A stretch of DNA of 64,000 nt from Zhengitettix transpicula (taxonomy: Eukaryota; Arthropoda; Insecta; Orthoptera; Tetrigidae), in the NCBI GenBank assembly GCA_037074705.1, contig CM073590.1, positions 185,040,746 to 185,104,745 on the forward strand, in the 5' to 3' direction. The notes beneath the pieces are model-generated. The model had not been told where the DNA came from. It searched no databases and was given only the letters and a program-made list of their open reading frames with translations. Position numbers and translations under genes: made by a program. Position 1 is the first letter of the stretch. Each line of letters starts with the position of its first letter. Below are positions 11,895-24,202 of the stretch, piece after piece.

Positions 11895-12733
11895 CTAAGA
11901 TAAGTGCATAAATTTATTAATAATTGGTGCTACTTTATCTGGATTGTTTAGATGTACATGATGTGTGCCTCCCACCTCTTGTAACTCATAAGAAGTTGCA
12001 GATTCCTTCAAGACATCGAGGGTTTCTTGGACATATTTTGGATTTTCCACACTAAGGCCTGGAACTGCCTTGACAATCAGTGTTCGGCACTTGATACATG
12101 ATGCCATGACAAGAACATGCTCATGTGTCCATCCTGACAGTCGACCTGCTTTAACTCGTAAGTCCACAGTCGGGTGATATTTGCCACTTCCAGCTGGAAC
12201 TATGCCTCTGCGGAGTAATACTTTTGCGCTATCCTCTGTCAGGGACCTAGCACTCACCTCGCTAGACATTAATTTTTTTACCATTTCTTCATACGAATAT
12301 GATGGCCTTTTACGAACATCCAAATCAAGAACATCCATGAAATTATTAATTTCTTCACCTAACAAAATTACATCCTTCTTGGGATTGATTGATAAGGGTT
12401 TAAAAACATCTATCGCAATGAAATTCTCAACCTCATTTGGAAACACTGAACTATAGATGAATGACTGTACAGCACCCATGGAATGTCCCAGTAATGTCAC
12501 TTTATCCCACTTAAAATGTCGCAGTATTAGTTTTACAATGGGCAACACATCAAGCAGGTGGTAGGATCTCCCTGGGGGAAAGTGTGATGAAAACCCATGA
12601 CCAGGCGCATCAATTGCAAGGTAGCTTTTATCTGGGGATAAAAATGGAAACAGTGTGTCCCAAGTGCCACAGTTATCCTGCCAGCCATGTAGAGCAATCA
12701 AAGGCTGCTTGTCTGTCATTCCCCACCATTTCC
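11895..12733 (-). CDS. SERHL: SERHL/kraken-like serine hydrolase, copy 2 (terminal coding exon)
   Basis: This second family copy carries the most canonical motif set. The exon starts at a TTGGCAG acceptor (12734-12736) in phase 1 (G|GG AAA TGG TGG), giving GKWWGM. It then shows HGWQDNCGTWDTLFPFLSP, IDAPGHGFSSH, the nucleophile elbow GHSMG, the candidate acid in FIAIDVFKPLS, RRGIVPAGSGKYH and the His motif GGTHHVHLNNPDK, and stops at TAG (11895-11897). It is 839 nt long, the same as copy 3's exon, and is closer to copy 1 in sequence. A GTG read as a start at 12743 lies inside the intron. No first exon encoding the family's VKIPVPWGHIAG-like stretch was found between 12734 and 14750, so this is either a gene whose 5' exon was missed, a shared-exon isoform, or a promoterless duplicate. 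The frame is fully open. Confidence 0.88.
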
Positions 12734-12736
12734 CTG

Positions 12737-13504
12737 CCAACACAAAAATGAACTACGTAACAAGATATCAATGGTCAAAGGTAACACAATACACTACCAC
12801 ATTGCAAGGAAGGGTAATAAAATTATTGAAATGATTCTGGCACAGAATATATTTTATATTCAATTTGTCGAGCAATTCAATTCTCAAAATACGTAGCTAA
12901 CAATGCCATGTATTTCTGTATCTGAATAGATTATTATATTGAACATAATATTGTCTATTTTTCTCTTGAATAACATCAAATTGTGCAATTCATTAACAGG
13001 TTTTTAAATACTGTACTGTTACAGTAACTAAATAGAATAAATACAATTAAGAGCATTTAAACTCTTACGGAACAATAAGATCATTATTTACCAAATTTCC
13101 AATGAAAACTTCATAAATATATATTTAAAGTACAGATTATCTACATTAATGAATGCTACAAGACTGAATAATTTCTTGCATCCAAAAGCAAATAAATTTA
13201 TAAAATTAGGCCATACCAGATTATTTAGAAATCGGGAACTCATATTAATTTCGACAGAAATTATATCAGAGGAATAGGAAGAAAGATTTTGATCCCTCTA
13301 TTTTTGACAAAAATATTACAACAAACTGTTGCCAAGAAATTTCCAATCCAGAAAAGCATGAAAACTAAATACTGCTTTCAAAGATGGACCTACAAGACAT
13401 ACATACAAACAATCAATGGATAATTATATTTTCATACCTATAGTATATATTTCCCCATATTTAAAATATATAACCACAGCTTAAATGAAATTAATATATT
13501 GCAT
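12737..13504. other. Spacer upstream of SERHL copy 2
   Basis: AT-rich with no recognised exon. A weak phase-1 donor-like site at about 13438 follows a frame containing YGEIYTIG, but an in-frame stop lies just upstream. Confidence 0.35.
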
Positions 13505-13660
13505 ATATACTCATTTGGATAAGAGAGATAGAGATCAAATGACCTACATTAAATTGATAGTTGATATCTTCTCTAACTACCAATTTATGGTAAGTCAATT
13601 CAAATTGGTCTCTTTTTTTCCTGTCAAGATGATTTAATTAATATATATAACACTTAAGAA
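13505..13660. mobile_element. MITE family B, degenerate copy B1
   Basis: Shares the family B start (CATTTGGATAAGAGAGATAG), a TAAATTGATAGTTG segment and a diverged mirrored end. The copy is shortened and decayed. Confidence 0.45.
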
Positions 13661-13681
13661 AAATGTGATGAGGTCAAATTA

Positions 13682-13942
13682 CATATCACATTTGGATAGG
13701 AAAGAGAGACAGCGATGCCAACTTACCTGAAATCAATAGTTGGTCCAGCTGCCATAGGTGGAAGTTCAAATTTTCGAAGGCCTTAGTCCCCATGCCCAGC
13801 CACAATACAGTTCAAATTTTCCTTCCTGATGAAAGGGGGCTCAGGCCCTTGAAAATTAGAATCTATATCAGATTGGACCAACTATTCATTTCAAGTAAGG
13901 CAGTATCGCTGTGTCTCTTTCCTATTCAAATTTGTTATATAT
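13682..13942. mobile_element. MITE family B, complete copy B2
   Basis: The left end is CACATTTGGATAGGAAAGAG followed by TTACCTGAAATCAATAGTTG and GTCCA. The right end is the inverted counterpart (GACCAACTATTCATTTCAAG, then CTCTTTCCTATTC). The loop carries CTGATGAAAGG and GGCTCAGGCCCTTGAAAATT. TA-rich flanks on both sides suggest insertion at TA sites. It encodes no protein. Confidence 0.75.
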
Positions 13943-14063
13943 ATGTATCCTTTGCTGGTTCCCTGTAACTACACTGTACTTGAATTTCAGGTAAGCTACA
14001 ATCTATTTCTCTTTCCTTTTCATACCAATATCACAATTATTTTTGACAATGTCATATCCTTAC

Positions 14064-14092
14064 TCATATAATATATATATATATATATATAT
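14064..14092. repeat. (TA)n microsatellite
   Basis: A run of AT dinucleotides directly abuts MITE copy B3. Confidence 0.9.
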
Positions 14093-14306
14093 AACACATT
14101 CAGATAGGAAAGAAAGACAGCAAAGTCGTCTTACCTGTAATCAATAGTTGGTCCAGTCAGGCTGAGACTGAATGGTCTTTCATTACTGATGAAAGGGCCT
14201 CAGGTTCTCAAATATGGAATTATTTTCCTCATCCCAAAAGAAACCAACTATTGATTTCAGGTGTCGGCATCACTGTCTCTCTTTCCTAACTAAATGTGTT
14301 ATTTGT
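14090..14306. mobile_element. MITE family B, complete copy B3
   Basis: Runs from ATAACACATTCAGATAGGAA to its mirrored end CTTTCCTAACTAAATGTGTT. The inner arms read TTACCTGTAATCAATAGTTG and CAACTATTGATTTCAGGTG. The loop keeps GATGAAAGGGCCTCAGG. Confidence 0.75.
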
Positions 14307-14469
14307 ATATTAAACAAACTGTTTTATATATATTGTTGTTGTTGTAAAGAAAACGCAGAAGCCCTGAAATAATACAGTAAAAAAATTGCTTTAACGTAAG
14401 AAAAAGCTTTAATTTACAAATTCAGATTATTTTCATTCTCCGAGATTCATAAAAAAAAAATTGTCGAAG

Positions 14470-14470
<1 letters not shown>

Positions 14471-14514
<44 letters not shown>

Positions 14515-14524
14515 CATGTATGTA
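14471..14524. repeat. (TA)n microsatellite with TATG/TACA tail
   Basis: A long AT dinucleotide run is followed by GTATGTATG-type repeats. Confidence 0.9.
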
Positions 14525-14753
14525 TGTATGTATGCATATAAATTGATGCTGTTAACTAAAAATTTTACATTGTAACAAAGTCACTGCATTACTGAAATCA
14601 ATTCAGATTCTCATCATGTTATATCATGTGATGACATTTAAGTTAACATTATTACACCTAACAGTTCATTATGTATGTTATGAATATAAAATATTAAGAA
14701 AAATAATTGAAGCTCACAATATGATATTTAGAACAACAGACAATTGCTAAGAA

Positions 14754-17573
14754 TTAACTGATCCAAAATCTGTTTATGAGAGGTGCTACTCTCTCTGGAT
14801 TATTTAAATGCACATGATGTGTTCCAGTTATTTCAAAGTGTTGTAATTTAGAAGCTGAATTTCTTATTAGATCCAAGCTTCTATTATACCTATCACAGTA
14901 TCTCTCACCAAAAATAGGATTATAGGGTGTTGTTATTGAAAGAACTTTGCATTTAATCTGTGGAGAGTATTTCAAAACATGTTCTTCTGTCAAATTTGCC
15001 CACGAATGAAATCTTAATCTTGGATCTCGAGAAAAGTAGAAACCATTTTCATTCTGTGAAGGAAGCATCCCTCTACGAAGTAGTATTTCACATGATATTT
15101 TTGTCAGTGAATCTTTATTTCCTCGCAACATACTTTGAATAATTTTATCATATGAATAATTAGGAGGATTACCAGTTCTAACATTTAATTCAGTTTTCAT
15201 CAAATTATCAGTAAATTTATACATTAACATATTTTTAGTTGTGATATCATTCATCATTGTTCTTGCACACTCAATGCCAATGTACTTATCAACTTCATCT
15301 GGAAAAAATGCTGCATAAACAAAAGAAGTAGCACTACCAAATGAATGTCCAATTAGGGACACATTCTTCCAATTGTAATGCCTGACAATATAGCGAACAG
15401 TTATTACTGCATCTGTGAAAACAAACTGTTTTCCAAATGGATAGTGAGAGGATAAGCCATGGCCAGGCAAATCTATTGCCAAAAATGAATCTATGTCTAA
15501 GAGAGGAACTAAAGTATCAAATGTTCCTGCATTATCTTCCCATCCATGTATCCCAATAATTGGTTGAACATCAGTTCGGCCCCACCACTTTCCTGAAAGA
15601 AAGAATTCCAAAAATTCACATTTTCACAATTCTTTTAAAAGATTTTTGAACTCACTTTGAATTTTCTTGCTACTAATGTAATATAATGGAAACATTCAAG
15701 AAGTAAAATAATTATGCTAAAAATGACCTTTATACAAACAAACTTAAAAACAAAACTTAATCTAAGTAAACTTGAATTTAAAAATGCCGGACGTTTCGGC
15801 ATGGATTAGCGTCTTAAATCTTATGTTATTTGTCATTGGTCAATGTCTTAAACTTCTAAAAATATTTATCCAACTTAAATATGGGCCGCTCTTGTAGGTG
15901 GAATACGTGTTTCACCCCGACAGTGTTTGTTTCCTGGTCGCAAAGAACAAGTGTATGAAATTTGTTCCACAGATGTAGATTTGCGTGTGGAATATACATA
16001 CATACATACAGGATTATTTTCAACAAAAACTCTTATTTATTAAAGAAGATTACTAGACTAGCTGGGTGCCGGCATTGCACGGGTATTTATTTATATAATC
16101 CCGAAAAGGTATTTAATTCCACATTAATCTATTAGTCAATAAGTGATTAATAAAAAATACTAGAGCTATTCTAAAAGTGTGAAAAATACTCCCTGTAATT
16201 TAGAGTCTTTAAAGTGCCTTCCCTTCTTCCCCCCACCTCTATTGGTGATAGCCCTGCTGGGTGTTTTACAGATAGTGCTTTTTTTTTGTAAAATAAGTAT
16301 TATCTACACAAAATATGACAGAATTCATTATACATTTTTAAGATTTACCCGTAACATTGTTTTCCCTTCCACTCATAGGAGAATAACTACAACTTAACTG
16401 GCATTTAGAATATCATTATTAAACTCACCAACTTCCATAACCCAGATTTGACACCAATCTCGGTTGTTTTTGCATTATTTTTATTCAACGCCTCTCCACC
16501 CCCACCCTAAGGGTGCTTCACCTCTTCACACCTGGGGGGAGGTGGGTAGATGTGTCTTACACCAAATAGTGTTTTTTTCCTGGTCGCAAGGAACATGTGT
16601 AGAAAATTTGGTCAAACTTGCTCAATGGAATGAAGATTTGTATGGGGAACATAAACACATACATACGCACTATTTTATTGATTAGACTATGAAATCTCAT
16701 AATCGAATTGCTTTACACTATAATATCTTCCCAGATTAAGAACTGAATTGATTTATATGTATGTCATGAGTTTATTAGATTCCACAATTTTTCTTCTGTG
16801 AACATATTAAAGTTATAAATAAGAAGTTAAATACTTTATTAATCTCCCTTCATGTGAAATTGTTAAAATGGAATTCTATATGGCTTTGGTTATTAATCTC
16901 ACAATGTTGAATCAATATGGTACAAATAATTAAGCATCTTTGAAACATTATTAAACATAATAGAAATTTGTAAGAAAATAAATCATTCTAGGAAAGTCAA
17001 CATTCAGTTTCATTGATCATGATTCTAAAAACACGCACAAAAATTATAATAATTCAAAACAGTATTCTTACTAAAGTAAAATAAATTATGGAAAAAGAAG
17101 GTTTTATACATTAAATTATGCAGATTAAAAACTTTGACTACAGATAGATTCTTTTGCAATCAATTTGAACTTTCAAATAGAAATCCACTGAAAAGCTAAT
17201 TCTAATACTACAGACTCACTCTTTTAAGAAAGAATAACATTTTTACTTGACATTGATCCACAGTACATTTTCTTGAGTTGCAAATGATTCAAGCAAATAT
17301 TTTACAGCATATTTTTAATTCACATAAATATTTCACAAACAAGTAGAGAAGATGTGTAGTTGAATATTTATTGTTGAAAGTAGCCTAAACATTTAGAAAG
17401 GTAATTTGTTTCATTGAATATAATATTTATGTACCTGCTATATGACCCCATGGAACTGGAATCTTAACTTCGTGAACCTCTTTATGGCATGGTTCACTGC
17501 TGACACATCGATGAGGATTCCATAGAACAGAAATTCTGGGTGTCAGCGCTCGAAGTCTTCTGATGCTATTCAT
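14754..17573 (-). CDS. SERHL: SERHL/kraken-like serine hydrolase, copy 3 (complete, two exons)
   Basis: Exon 1 is 17573-17435 and exon 2 is 15592-14754, joined across a GTAC...TTTCAG intron in phase 1 (G|GA). The product is 325 residues, close to the usual SERHL/kraken length. Exon 1 starts at the first in-frame ATG after a stop and encodes MNSIRRLRALTPRISVLW, an Arg-rich stretch that could be a mitochondrial presequence (inference). It ends in EVKIPVPWGHIAG, the hallmark N-terminus of the family. Exon 2 gives GKWWGRTD, HGWEDN, IDLPGHGLSSH, the nucleophile elbow GHSFG (Ser at about 130) and GTHHVHLNNPE near the C-terminus. It differs from copies 1 and 2 at the candidate acid position: YIGIECART instead of IAID-KPLS. 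It is the most diverged of the three copies but keeps an intact frame. An ATG at 15611 lies in the intron and is not the start. The 1.84-kb intron contains Helitron-like repeats. Confidence 0.9.
15880..16690 (-). mobile_element. Helitron-like non-autonomous repeat in SERHL copy 3 intron
   Basis: On the minus strand the sequence ends in a GC hairpin (CCCGTGCAATGCCGG) followed by CACCCAGCTAG and then T (the CTAG is at 16058-16061). This resembles Helitron 3' ends (hairpin, then CTRR, inserted before T). A unit containing TTTCCTGGTCGCAA occurs both at 15883-16025 and at 16540-16680. The same family, in the other orientation, ends at 57531. No 5' TC end could be fixed. Confidence 0.5.
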
Positions 17574-18084
17574 ATCTATGCAAGAATTATTATTTTTTAC
17601 TTATTAAAATTGGCTCTTTGAAATGAAGATATTTTTAAAATAAATATTTATTTTAAGTGGTAGTGCAATTCATGTATTGAGTGGGACTTTAAATGTATGA
17701 AAAATTAACTTCCTGTAAAGTTCAAGTAATTCCAGTACATAATAAATGTGTAAAATACTATACAATATACTCAAGAAATTGTATTGCAGAAAAAAATTTA
17801 TCTACTTTAAGATCCTAGAAATAAAAAATTTTCAGCTTTTACACACTTTTAACACAAAGAGAAAGGAAAAATACACAAAACTGACTGATGCAATATGACA
17901 ATAGTGAGTAGCAGCAAATTTATTTTGTTAAAAAAGTAAAGTTAATGAGATTTAATTTAACTCTTCTATCTAGTCTAAAGGACTAAGCCACATATACCTT
18001 TATATTTTACGCCTTAAAACTATTGGTTTTAATACAAAAGTTCAAGATTTAGATTTATAAATAAAGGTTCTGGATTGCATAATA
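17574..18084. other. Upstream flank of SERHL locus
   Basis: This is the expected promoter side of the SERHL first exon. It is AT-rich with no recognisable core motif or other gene. Confidence 0.35.
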
Positions 18085-18285
18085 TTTGGTTTTTTTTATT
18101 GATTTATTTAGAGCTAGATCAAATTCTCCGGTCATTAGCGACTCAGAATGGGAACTCATTTTGCCTTGTCAGGGAATTGATTTGCCGAAAGTTTCTCACA
18201 CGCGCACAAACATCAATGCCCTCGCCGGAATTCGAACCAGGGACCTCTGTGATGCTAGGCCGTCAAGCTGATCCCTACACCACAG
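18085..18285 (-). repeat. tRNA-headed SINE, copy S2
   Basis: On the minus strand the head GTGGTGTAGGGATCAG resembles an A box and GGTTCGAATTCC a B box, the two internal Pol III promoter elements, at tRNA-like spacing. The element ends in an A-rich tail (CAATAAAAAAAACC) near 18085. Its body has decayed. Confidence 0.7.
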
Positions 18286-18555
18286 GAGGTTTAAATCCGT
18301 GGGAATTTTAGAAATTCTTTCTCTCTCTCTCTTTGTCAGCAATTTAGTGACAAAAAATTACTTTGGATGTTCTAAGAGTCTTTCATGGGGTATGATCGTA
18401 TTACTTGATTCCATTGATTGTTACAGATTCCTCTGCCTTTTTCTCAAGCTCAGAAACAAGTTCCCCTAACTCCGTTACTGATAATATAACAATATGATAT
18501 AATTGATATTGGGAAGGATGGATGCTCATATTCCAGAAGTGTCTACGTCAGGCAA

Positions 18556-18885
18556 TGGTCAGCAAATAAAAGTCTAATAAGATCGAGATTGAATGATTTA
18601 CATTTGGGGGCAGAGTTAGAATAACTACTATCAGTATAGAGCCAGATATTAAAATAATGATAGGTGATGTAAAGCGCCTCAATACGTTAAGTTTTTTTTT
18701 TTGTTAATTTGTTGTACCAAATTACTTAAATTTATTAACACACAAATTACAAAATAAAATTTTGTTTACTTAAACGAATCATTCTTGTACTTAACATTTT
18801 TTAAATATAAATTTTAAAAAATTAAAAAAGTTTTCTTTCTAATCCAGCCCGGAGTCAAAACTGTTAGACACGCCTGATCTAGGTC
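18556..18885 (+). pseudogene. hAT (GTF2IRD2-like) transposase C-terminal remnant
   Basis: The plus strand reads IRSRLNDLHLGAEL near 18580. After a frameshift it continues in an ISIEPDIK-like stretch. This matches the C-terminal RSRLTDEHL...PDI block of GTF2IRD2/EPM2AIP1-type hAT proteins. Just downstream, GGAGTCAAAACTGTTAGACA resembles the terminal repeat of these elements. Only the extreme C-terminus survives, with broken frames. A separate, longer remnant is at 48698-50005. Confidence 0.5.
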
Positions 18886-19488
18886 ATAGTCATAGCGTAA
18901 ATACTGGAAACAGGCTTATCAAGAAAATGAAGTTGGTCTTATTGAGGAAAGAGCTAACCCAACCCTCAAGTCAAATACTGGAATGAGAAGCAGTTTGTGG
19001 CCCTAGGAGGAAAAACATGTTTCTATGATTTGTTATAAGATATTAACCCATAATCAAGACATTCAAATGGAAATTGTTACTTCTGCAAGTACAAGTGAAA
19101 GACTAACTTTACTCAGTTGCCATATTCTGCATAATTGCAAAGAAATAGAGATGAAGAATTTCCTCTCATTCATAAAGTGGAATATCAAACTTCACATTGG
19201 GAAACAATCTTTAGTAACCAAACATATCATTTTCTAAACATACATTTGATTGGCAAAATGCTAAGATTTTAGACATTGACACAAGATACAATTCCAGACT
19301 CATTTCAGAGGTGCTTCACATTAAATCAAACATCACAGCTATTAATGTACAAACAGACCCTTTGAAACTCAATAATTGCTATGACCCTTATTATTACGCT
19401 AAACCTTCTGTTTTAACATTGTCGTTGCTCCATTATTGTTACGCAAACCCTTCGACTCTCCCATTGTTGTTGCGGTTTCGTCGCTATT

Positions 19489-19625
19489 GAGTTTTGTCAA
19501 CTGACGAGTGCAGTTGTGTCGCTCTAAGGTCTTCGCACCTGAGGAAAGGCACAAGGATCCCAGAAACGTTGTGTGGTATTTATATTATCACTTTTTTTGT
19601 CGGAATTAGCTATCTTTCTTATTCG
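19489..19625. mobile_element. Foldback MITE family A, right half (A2)
   Basis: From GAGTTTTGTCAACTGACGAG through CAAGGATCCCAGAAACGTTG and TGTGGTATTTATATTATCAC to GCTATCTTTCTTATTC. It corresponds to one arm of the element at 4044-4276. Confidence 0.75.
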
Positions 19626-22600
19626 ATATGGAAATTAGTTTATTTCAAAACCAATTTGTTTGTTATTTTTTTAGTGTTCTATTTTCAATCCAATTAAAAT
19701 AATATACAGAAATTTTAATAAAGGGGTAAAATAAACAATAAAAAAATAAAACTACTATTTTGGAAACGAGAATATGATTTTGTCTAGATAAGAAGAATAG
19801 TTTTGGTGGGGGAACTAGTACTTTCATGTAGGCTAATGTGAACTTTGTTGGGAGAAGTATCCAAGGAAGGACTGGTCTATTTTGTGCACTTGAAGCAAGT
19901 ATATAAATTTGCTCTCTAAGCAAGGAGATTTGTAATCTTGACGGAGCTGCGGGTAGTTCTATCTGAATGAAATGCAGAGAAACGAAAGTAATCGGCGGTT
20001 AAGCCCAGCAGATGGAGCTTTCTGATTGACTGTGCTCTGTGTAGGATAGAGACGAGAGCTGCTTCGTCGTACATCGTTGGACGATGTGCCACACCGCAGT
20101 GCCTTACACACGACAGTGATCTTAGGAGTTAAATTGCATCGCGAGCGATAGCAATATTCTACAGGTAACTTCGAACGAAAAAATGCAGTAACGAGCGTGG
20201 TGCGGGCGAACCGCCCCGGACGGCAGAATTTCTGTAAATTTTAGAATAAAATATCTAAATACGGGAGCGGAGCCCCAGGCGGCTAAAACGCACTCTACGC
20301 TACTGGAAAAATGCTTAAATTTGAGATTGGGGAATAGTGTAAGATCATGTAATAGTTTGTATAAAACAAAAACAGATTTGTTAATGACAAATAATCAACA
20401 ATATGCACCATTTCCGCAATCATGGAATGGTTCCTTATCAAAGGTAGAAAAAAGAAGAGATCCTATTTAGGAAACTTATCTGCGACATCGTTAATTATTG
20501 TGAAAGTTATGCAATCTCTCGTATCACATAAACTATAACGCAAAATCAATTAATGTGATTGTTTTCTGGATATTAAAAAATTGACAGTTTTTCTTATTTC
20601 ATTACGAAGAATTCGATTAGATATATCAAGCCAAGTAGAACAGAGTATTGGCATCAGGTGGACACACTCCTTTGCAGAGAACGCCACTATAATTCTCAAA
20701 ATCATTCATTATATTTCTATGAAAGGGATATGGATACAACAGCCAGGTGTTCTTACCACACACTGTACTTATCGTCTCTCAACTTTACAGTAGAGTTTTT
20801 TGTCAAAAACAATTCCTAAACTGGACACAATATTTCCATTCGTCAATTTTTTCAGAATAGTTTTTACAGTAACAAGTTGCCGTAACTAAGGTTCGTATAA
20901 AGTGAGGTGCATTCACCTCTACAATGAAAGGGCTATGCATCGTATTTTTAAACGACTTGCTATGTTTCTTGCAATCTGATGTGCCTTTGCCCTTGACAAT
21001 ACTTACAAATAACATTATTAAAGCTCTCATTGTATCACTTACTTTCGTCAATAAAATAAAAACCAAGCCGCAAAATAACATAAAAAGAGTTCATGGGAAC
21101 GCAAAGAGTAGAATGTTCCGATCCAAGAAAAAGTCTGGTCTAATTTTACGTAAATCAGCTTAAAACCTGAAAATAATAATAATTCCGATGGCCAGGCAAG
21201 TATTTCAAACGCCGCATCGCCTATAGTAGTTTACTGTTGGCTGTAACCCTATGTATGACCTTCTGGATTGAAATACATACAGTAATTCGTGACAATTCTA
21301 TCAGCCATTTACATATCAATTTTTAGAGCAGTCAATATGAGTGGTGCTGTGACGATCCTTTTAACAAGAAAAAAATGAAACAACGTTCAACTAGTTTTTA
21401 TAATACAAAATAATACTTCATTTCGTTGCATACAAATAATTCATAGACAGCAACCCCATTGAAATACATCCATAAAGGTATGCATTACATTTGCACCGAA
21501 ATTCTAATTTAATTTGATGTCTTATTCACCTGATTTTATAATGTTAATAAAAGTTTAACAAATGTCATAATGCAAATTAATTGTTCCACCTAAGTGAAAT
21601 AATGATAAAAATTGCTTAGAAGGATAGACACAATTTATTATACATTTTTCTTGTAGAATGAAGATTTTCCTGGTGAAGAAAATGTTGGGAGTCTATAGTA
21701 TCAAGATTTTCTTTCAATGTTGCAAAAAGTCTTTCAACTGCAAAGCCATTTCAAATCAAACAAGAACTATTGCTCTCTGCAGAATACTAACATATCAATA
21801 CATCTATGAATGGCTTAATTTATTTTATACAAACCACTTCAAATCATAGCAATTAGTACATTACTTATAACTTAGTTCATTTATGTACTATTTTGCACCG
21901 GATTCTTACCCACTGCACTTTCTATTACAATGTTAGGACATTACACTCAAAAACACTTGATAACTCTCATTTTCAGCAACCTTAAATACCCAAGCTTCAC
22001 ATCCACAATAATTTTTTATTTTGCAGAAACTACCACAGTAATAATATTCCATGAACAGGAAAGGATCTCCAATATTCACAAATGAATAGAGAATTCTCCA
22101 TGCAAATATCAGGACTGAATAATTAATAATCCAATAATTTTGTATTTCAATCTTAGTTTAAGTAACTAATTCACAATTAAATCTCACTTCATTTCTAAAA
22201 GATATTTAATCACATCATTTTAAGTGACTCAATAATTCCAGTTTTGCAACCCATATTGCAGTTTTGCTTGTTTATTATTAGACGAAACTACTACTGAGGT
22301 ATATAGCTTATTCCATGCAACATATTATTCACATCTGAAAATCAGTTTGTATATTGAATACTGTAATGAATTTAAACTCATTTTTTATTATATTTATACA
22401 TCTACAATAATTTTATACTCAAGTAAAAATACAAAATGTGTGAATAGTTACAATATTTCTGAATAATACAACAAATTCATTATTTGGCAAAAAAAATAAA
22501 ATGTATTATGTAAACATAAAACCATACTACATGTTTGTTTCTGCAATCCAAACCAAATATTAACTGAAATTATAGCATTAAAATCCACGATGAAAATATA

Positions 22601-22664
22601 ATTTCCTTTCAATAAGTAAAACATATTCCAAGTTCAATGCTCTTGATTTTGTGGTTCTTATAGT
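19626..22664. other. Unassigned spacer with a GC-richer patch
   Basis: No gene was recognised. The patch at about 19930-20310 is rich in CpG and contains a donor-like CTACAG|GTAACTT near 20163, so it could be an unlinked 5' exon or promoter. No protein similarity was seen. Confidence 0.35.
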
Positions 22665-22745
22665 TGTTTCATCACATGATGAAATCAACAAGGATAGTTA
22701 AAATGTCGTGTGGTATTAATTTTGACTGTCTTGGCTACTTAATGT
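22665..22745. mobile_element. Foldback MITE family A, decayed fragment (A9)
   Basis: Keeps a degraded ACAAGGATAG...GTGTGGTATTAATTTTGACT...TTGGCTACTT series in the same order as family A arms. Confidence 0.35.
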
Positions 22746-22794
22746 TAATAAGGACATAATGCATTGAATAATTTATAAAGTGAATAAATATCAT

Positions 22795-22985
22795 CAATGT
22801 TAGCTTCATCATCCCATTTTCCAGGATGCAGCCTCCAAATGGAATGGTTTTCCACTTTTCATGGTTAGTAAACATATGATTCGCAAGTCTGTATGTCCAT
22901 GTAAGTTAATACAAACATATTTCCCAGTCACAAGATTCAAACCCAGGACCTTTGTGACACAAGTTAATGACAGTGACCACTACAC

Positions 22986-22989
<4 letters not shown>
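22795..22989 (-). repeat. tRNA-headed SINE, copy S3
   Basis: On the minus strand TGGTGTAGTGGTCACTGTCA (A-box like) is followed by GGTCCTGGGTTTGAATCTTG (B-box like) at tRNA spacing, then a non-tRNA body. It abuts the (TA)n run at its head. Confidence 0.7.

Positions 22990-23020
<31 letters not shown>
22988..23020. repeat. (TA)n microsatellite
   Basis: A pure AT dinucleotide run between a SINE head and MITE B4. Confidence 0.9.
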
Positions 23021-23023
<3 letters not shown>

Positions 23024-23027
23024 CCTC

Positions 23028-23275
23028 CTCCTTCAGAATGGATAGGAAGAAGAGACAGTGAAATCGACTTACCTGAAATAAATAGTGGGTCCAGTCAAAA
23101 GTGGTGCTAATTAGAGCCCGGCTGACACACAGTTCAGACCTTCCTTCTTGACGATGGGGCCTCAGGCCCTTGAAAATTTGTACTATTGTGTCACCCATGC
23201 TCGACTGGACCAATTATAGATTTCAGGACAAGTCGACATCAGTGTCTCTCTTTCCTATCTAAATGTGTTATATAA
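23028..23275. mobile_element. MITE family B, complete copy B4
   Basis: Starts near ATGGATAGGAAGAAGAGACA with TTACCTGAAATAAATAGTGG and GTCCAG. Ends with GGACCAATTATAGATTTCAG and TTTCCTATCTAAATGTGTTA. The loop has GGGGCCTCAGGCCCTTGAAA. Confidence 0.75.
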
Positions 23276-24070
23276 ATATATATATAATTACAAATTAAAG
23301 ATTAACCTAATTTTCAAAATAATTGATATAGACAGGAAAGAGATAGTGCATTTTGGAAGGATCATGTTGATTCTCTCTACCTGTGCAACATACTTGTCTA
23401 CCCATGTAGAACCCACCCTAAAACTTCCAACCAAAGCCCGTTTGCTAGCCTTGAAGTAGGAACAGAAGCCATGTGTGCCCAAATGTTCTGCAATTCTTTC
23501 ACAAAAAAGTCCTCCCAAATTCATTGCTAAATGCTGCAGCACTAACACCCTGTTTTATTAGCGGCTGAACTCAATCTTTGGGAACTCTCTTTCCAGCAAG
23601 CAGATCAGACCTCTTCAATTACTACTTCTAACCCTAACCACATACTCCCCTACACAATTCTTTCCTTCTTTTACCTGTCACCTCTATATACAATTGTATA
23701 AATGAACATACTTATATTTCTATTATTTCTCATAACTTTTCCTTTTTTGTAACTATTCCGTGAGTTATGTTAGTTCACTTTTAAAAGTTAAGATGTACAG
23801 AAGCAGGATCACATCTTGTATAATAATAACAAAACCTTGAATAGAAATGAAAAAAATTATGTCTGATTCTCTTTCCAGCACACCCTAATAATTTTGAATA
23901 ACTGAAAAATGTGCATAAATTTATCACTCCTGAGAACACAATTGACATCTTACACTAATAGTTAACCCATAAAATATGAGGTCAAATATTTCTCTAATAT
24001 CATTTTATTCTTAAAAATAAAGCATTTACATAAATTCTGTTTTGCAATTCAAAATTGTTCATATTCCTGA

Positions 24071-24202
24071 AATTAATAATTGAGCAAATTCATTGCTTAG
24101 TGATTTTATTATATAGTTTTAATGCTTTGGGGTGAATTAATAAATAGTGAGCAAATTCATTACTACATGACTTCATTATTTATTTTCAATGCTTTGGGGT
24201 GA
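24071..24202. repeat. 66-bp imperfect tandem duplication
   Basis: Two adjacent units share GAGCAAATTCATT near the start and AATGCTTTGGGGTGA at the end (24071-24136 and 24137-24202). Confidence 0.75.

Noticed and set aside
13430..13500. Minus-strand YGEIYTIG|GT frame as first exon of SERHL copy 2
   Set aside because: An in-frame stop lies a few codons upstream and the similarity is limited to a few residues.
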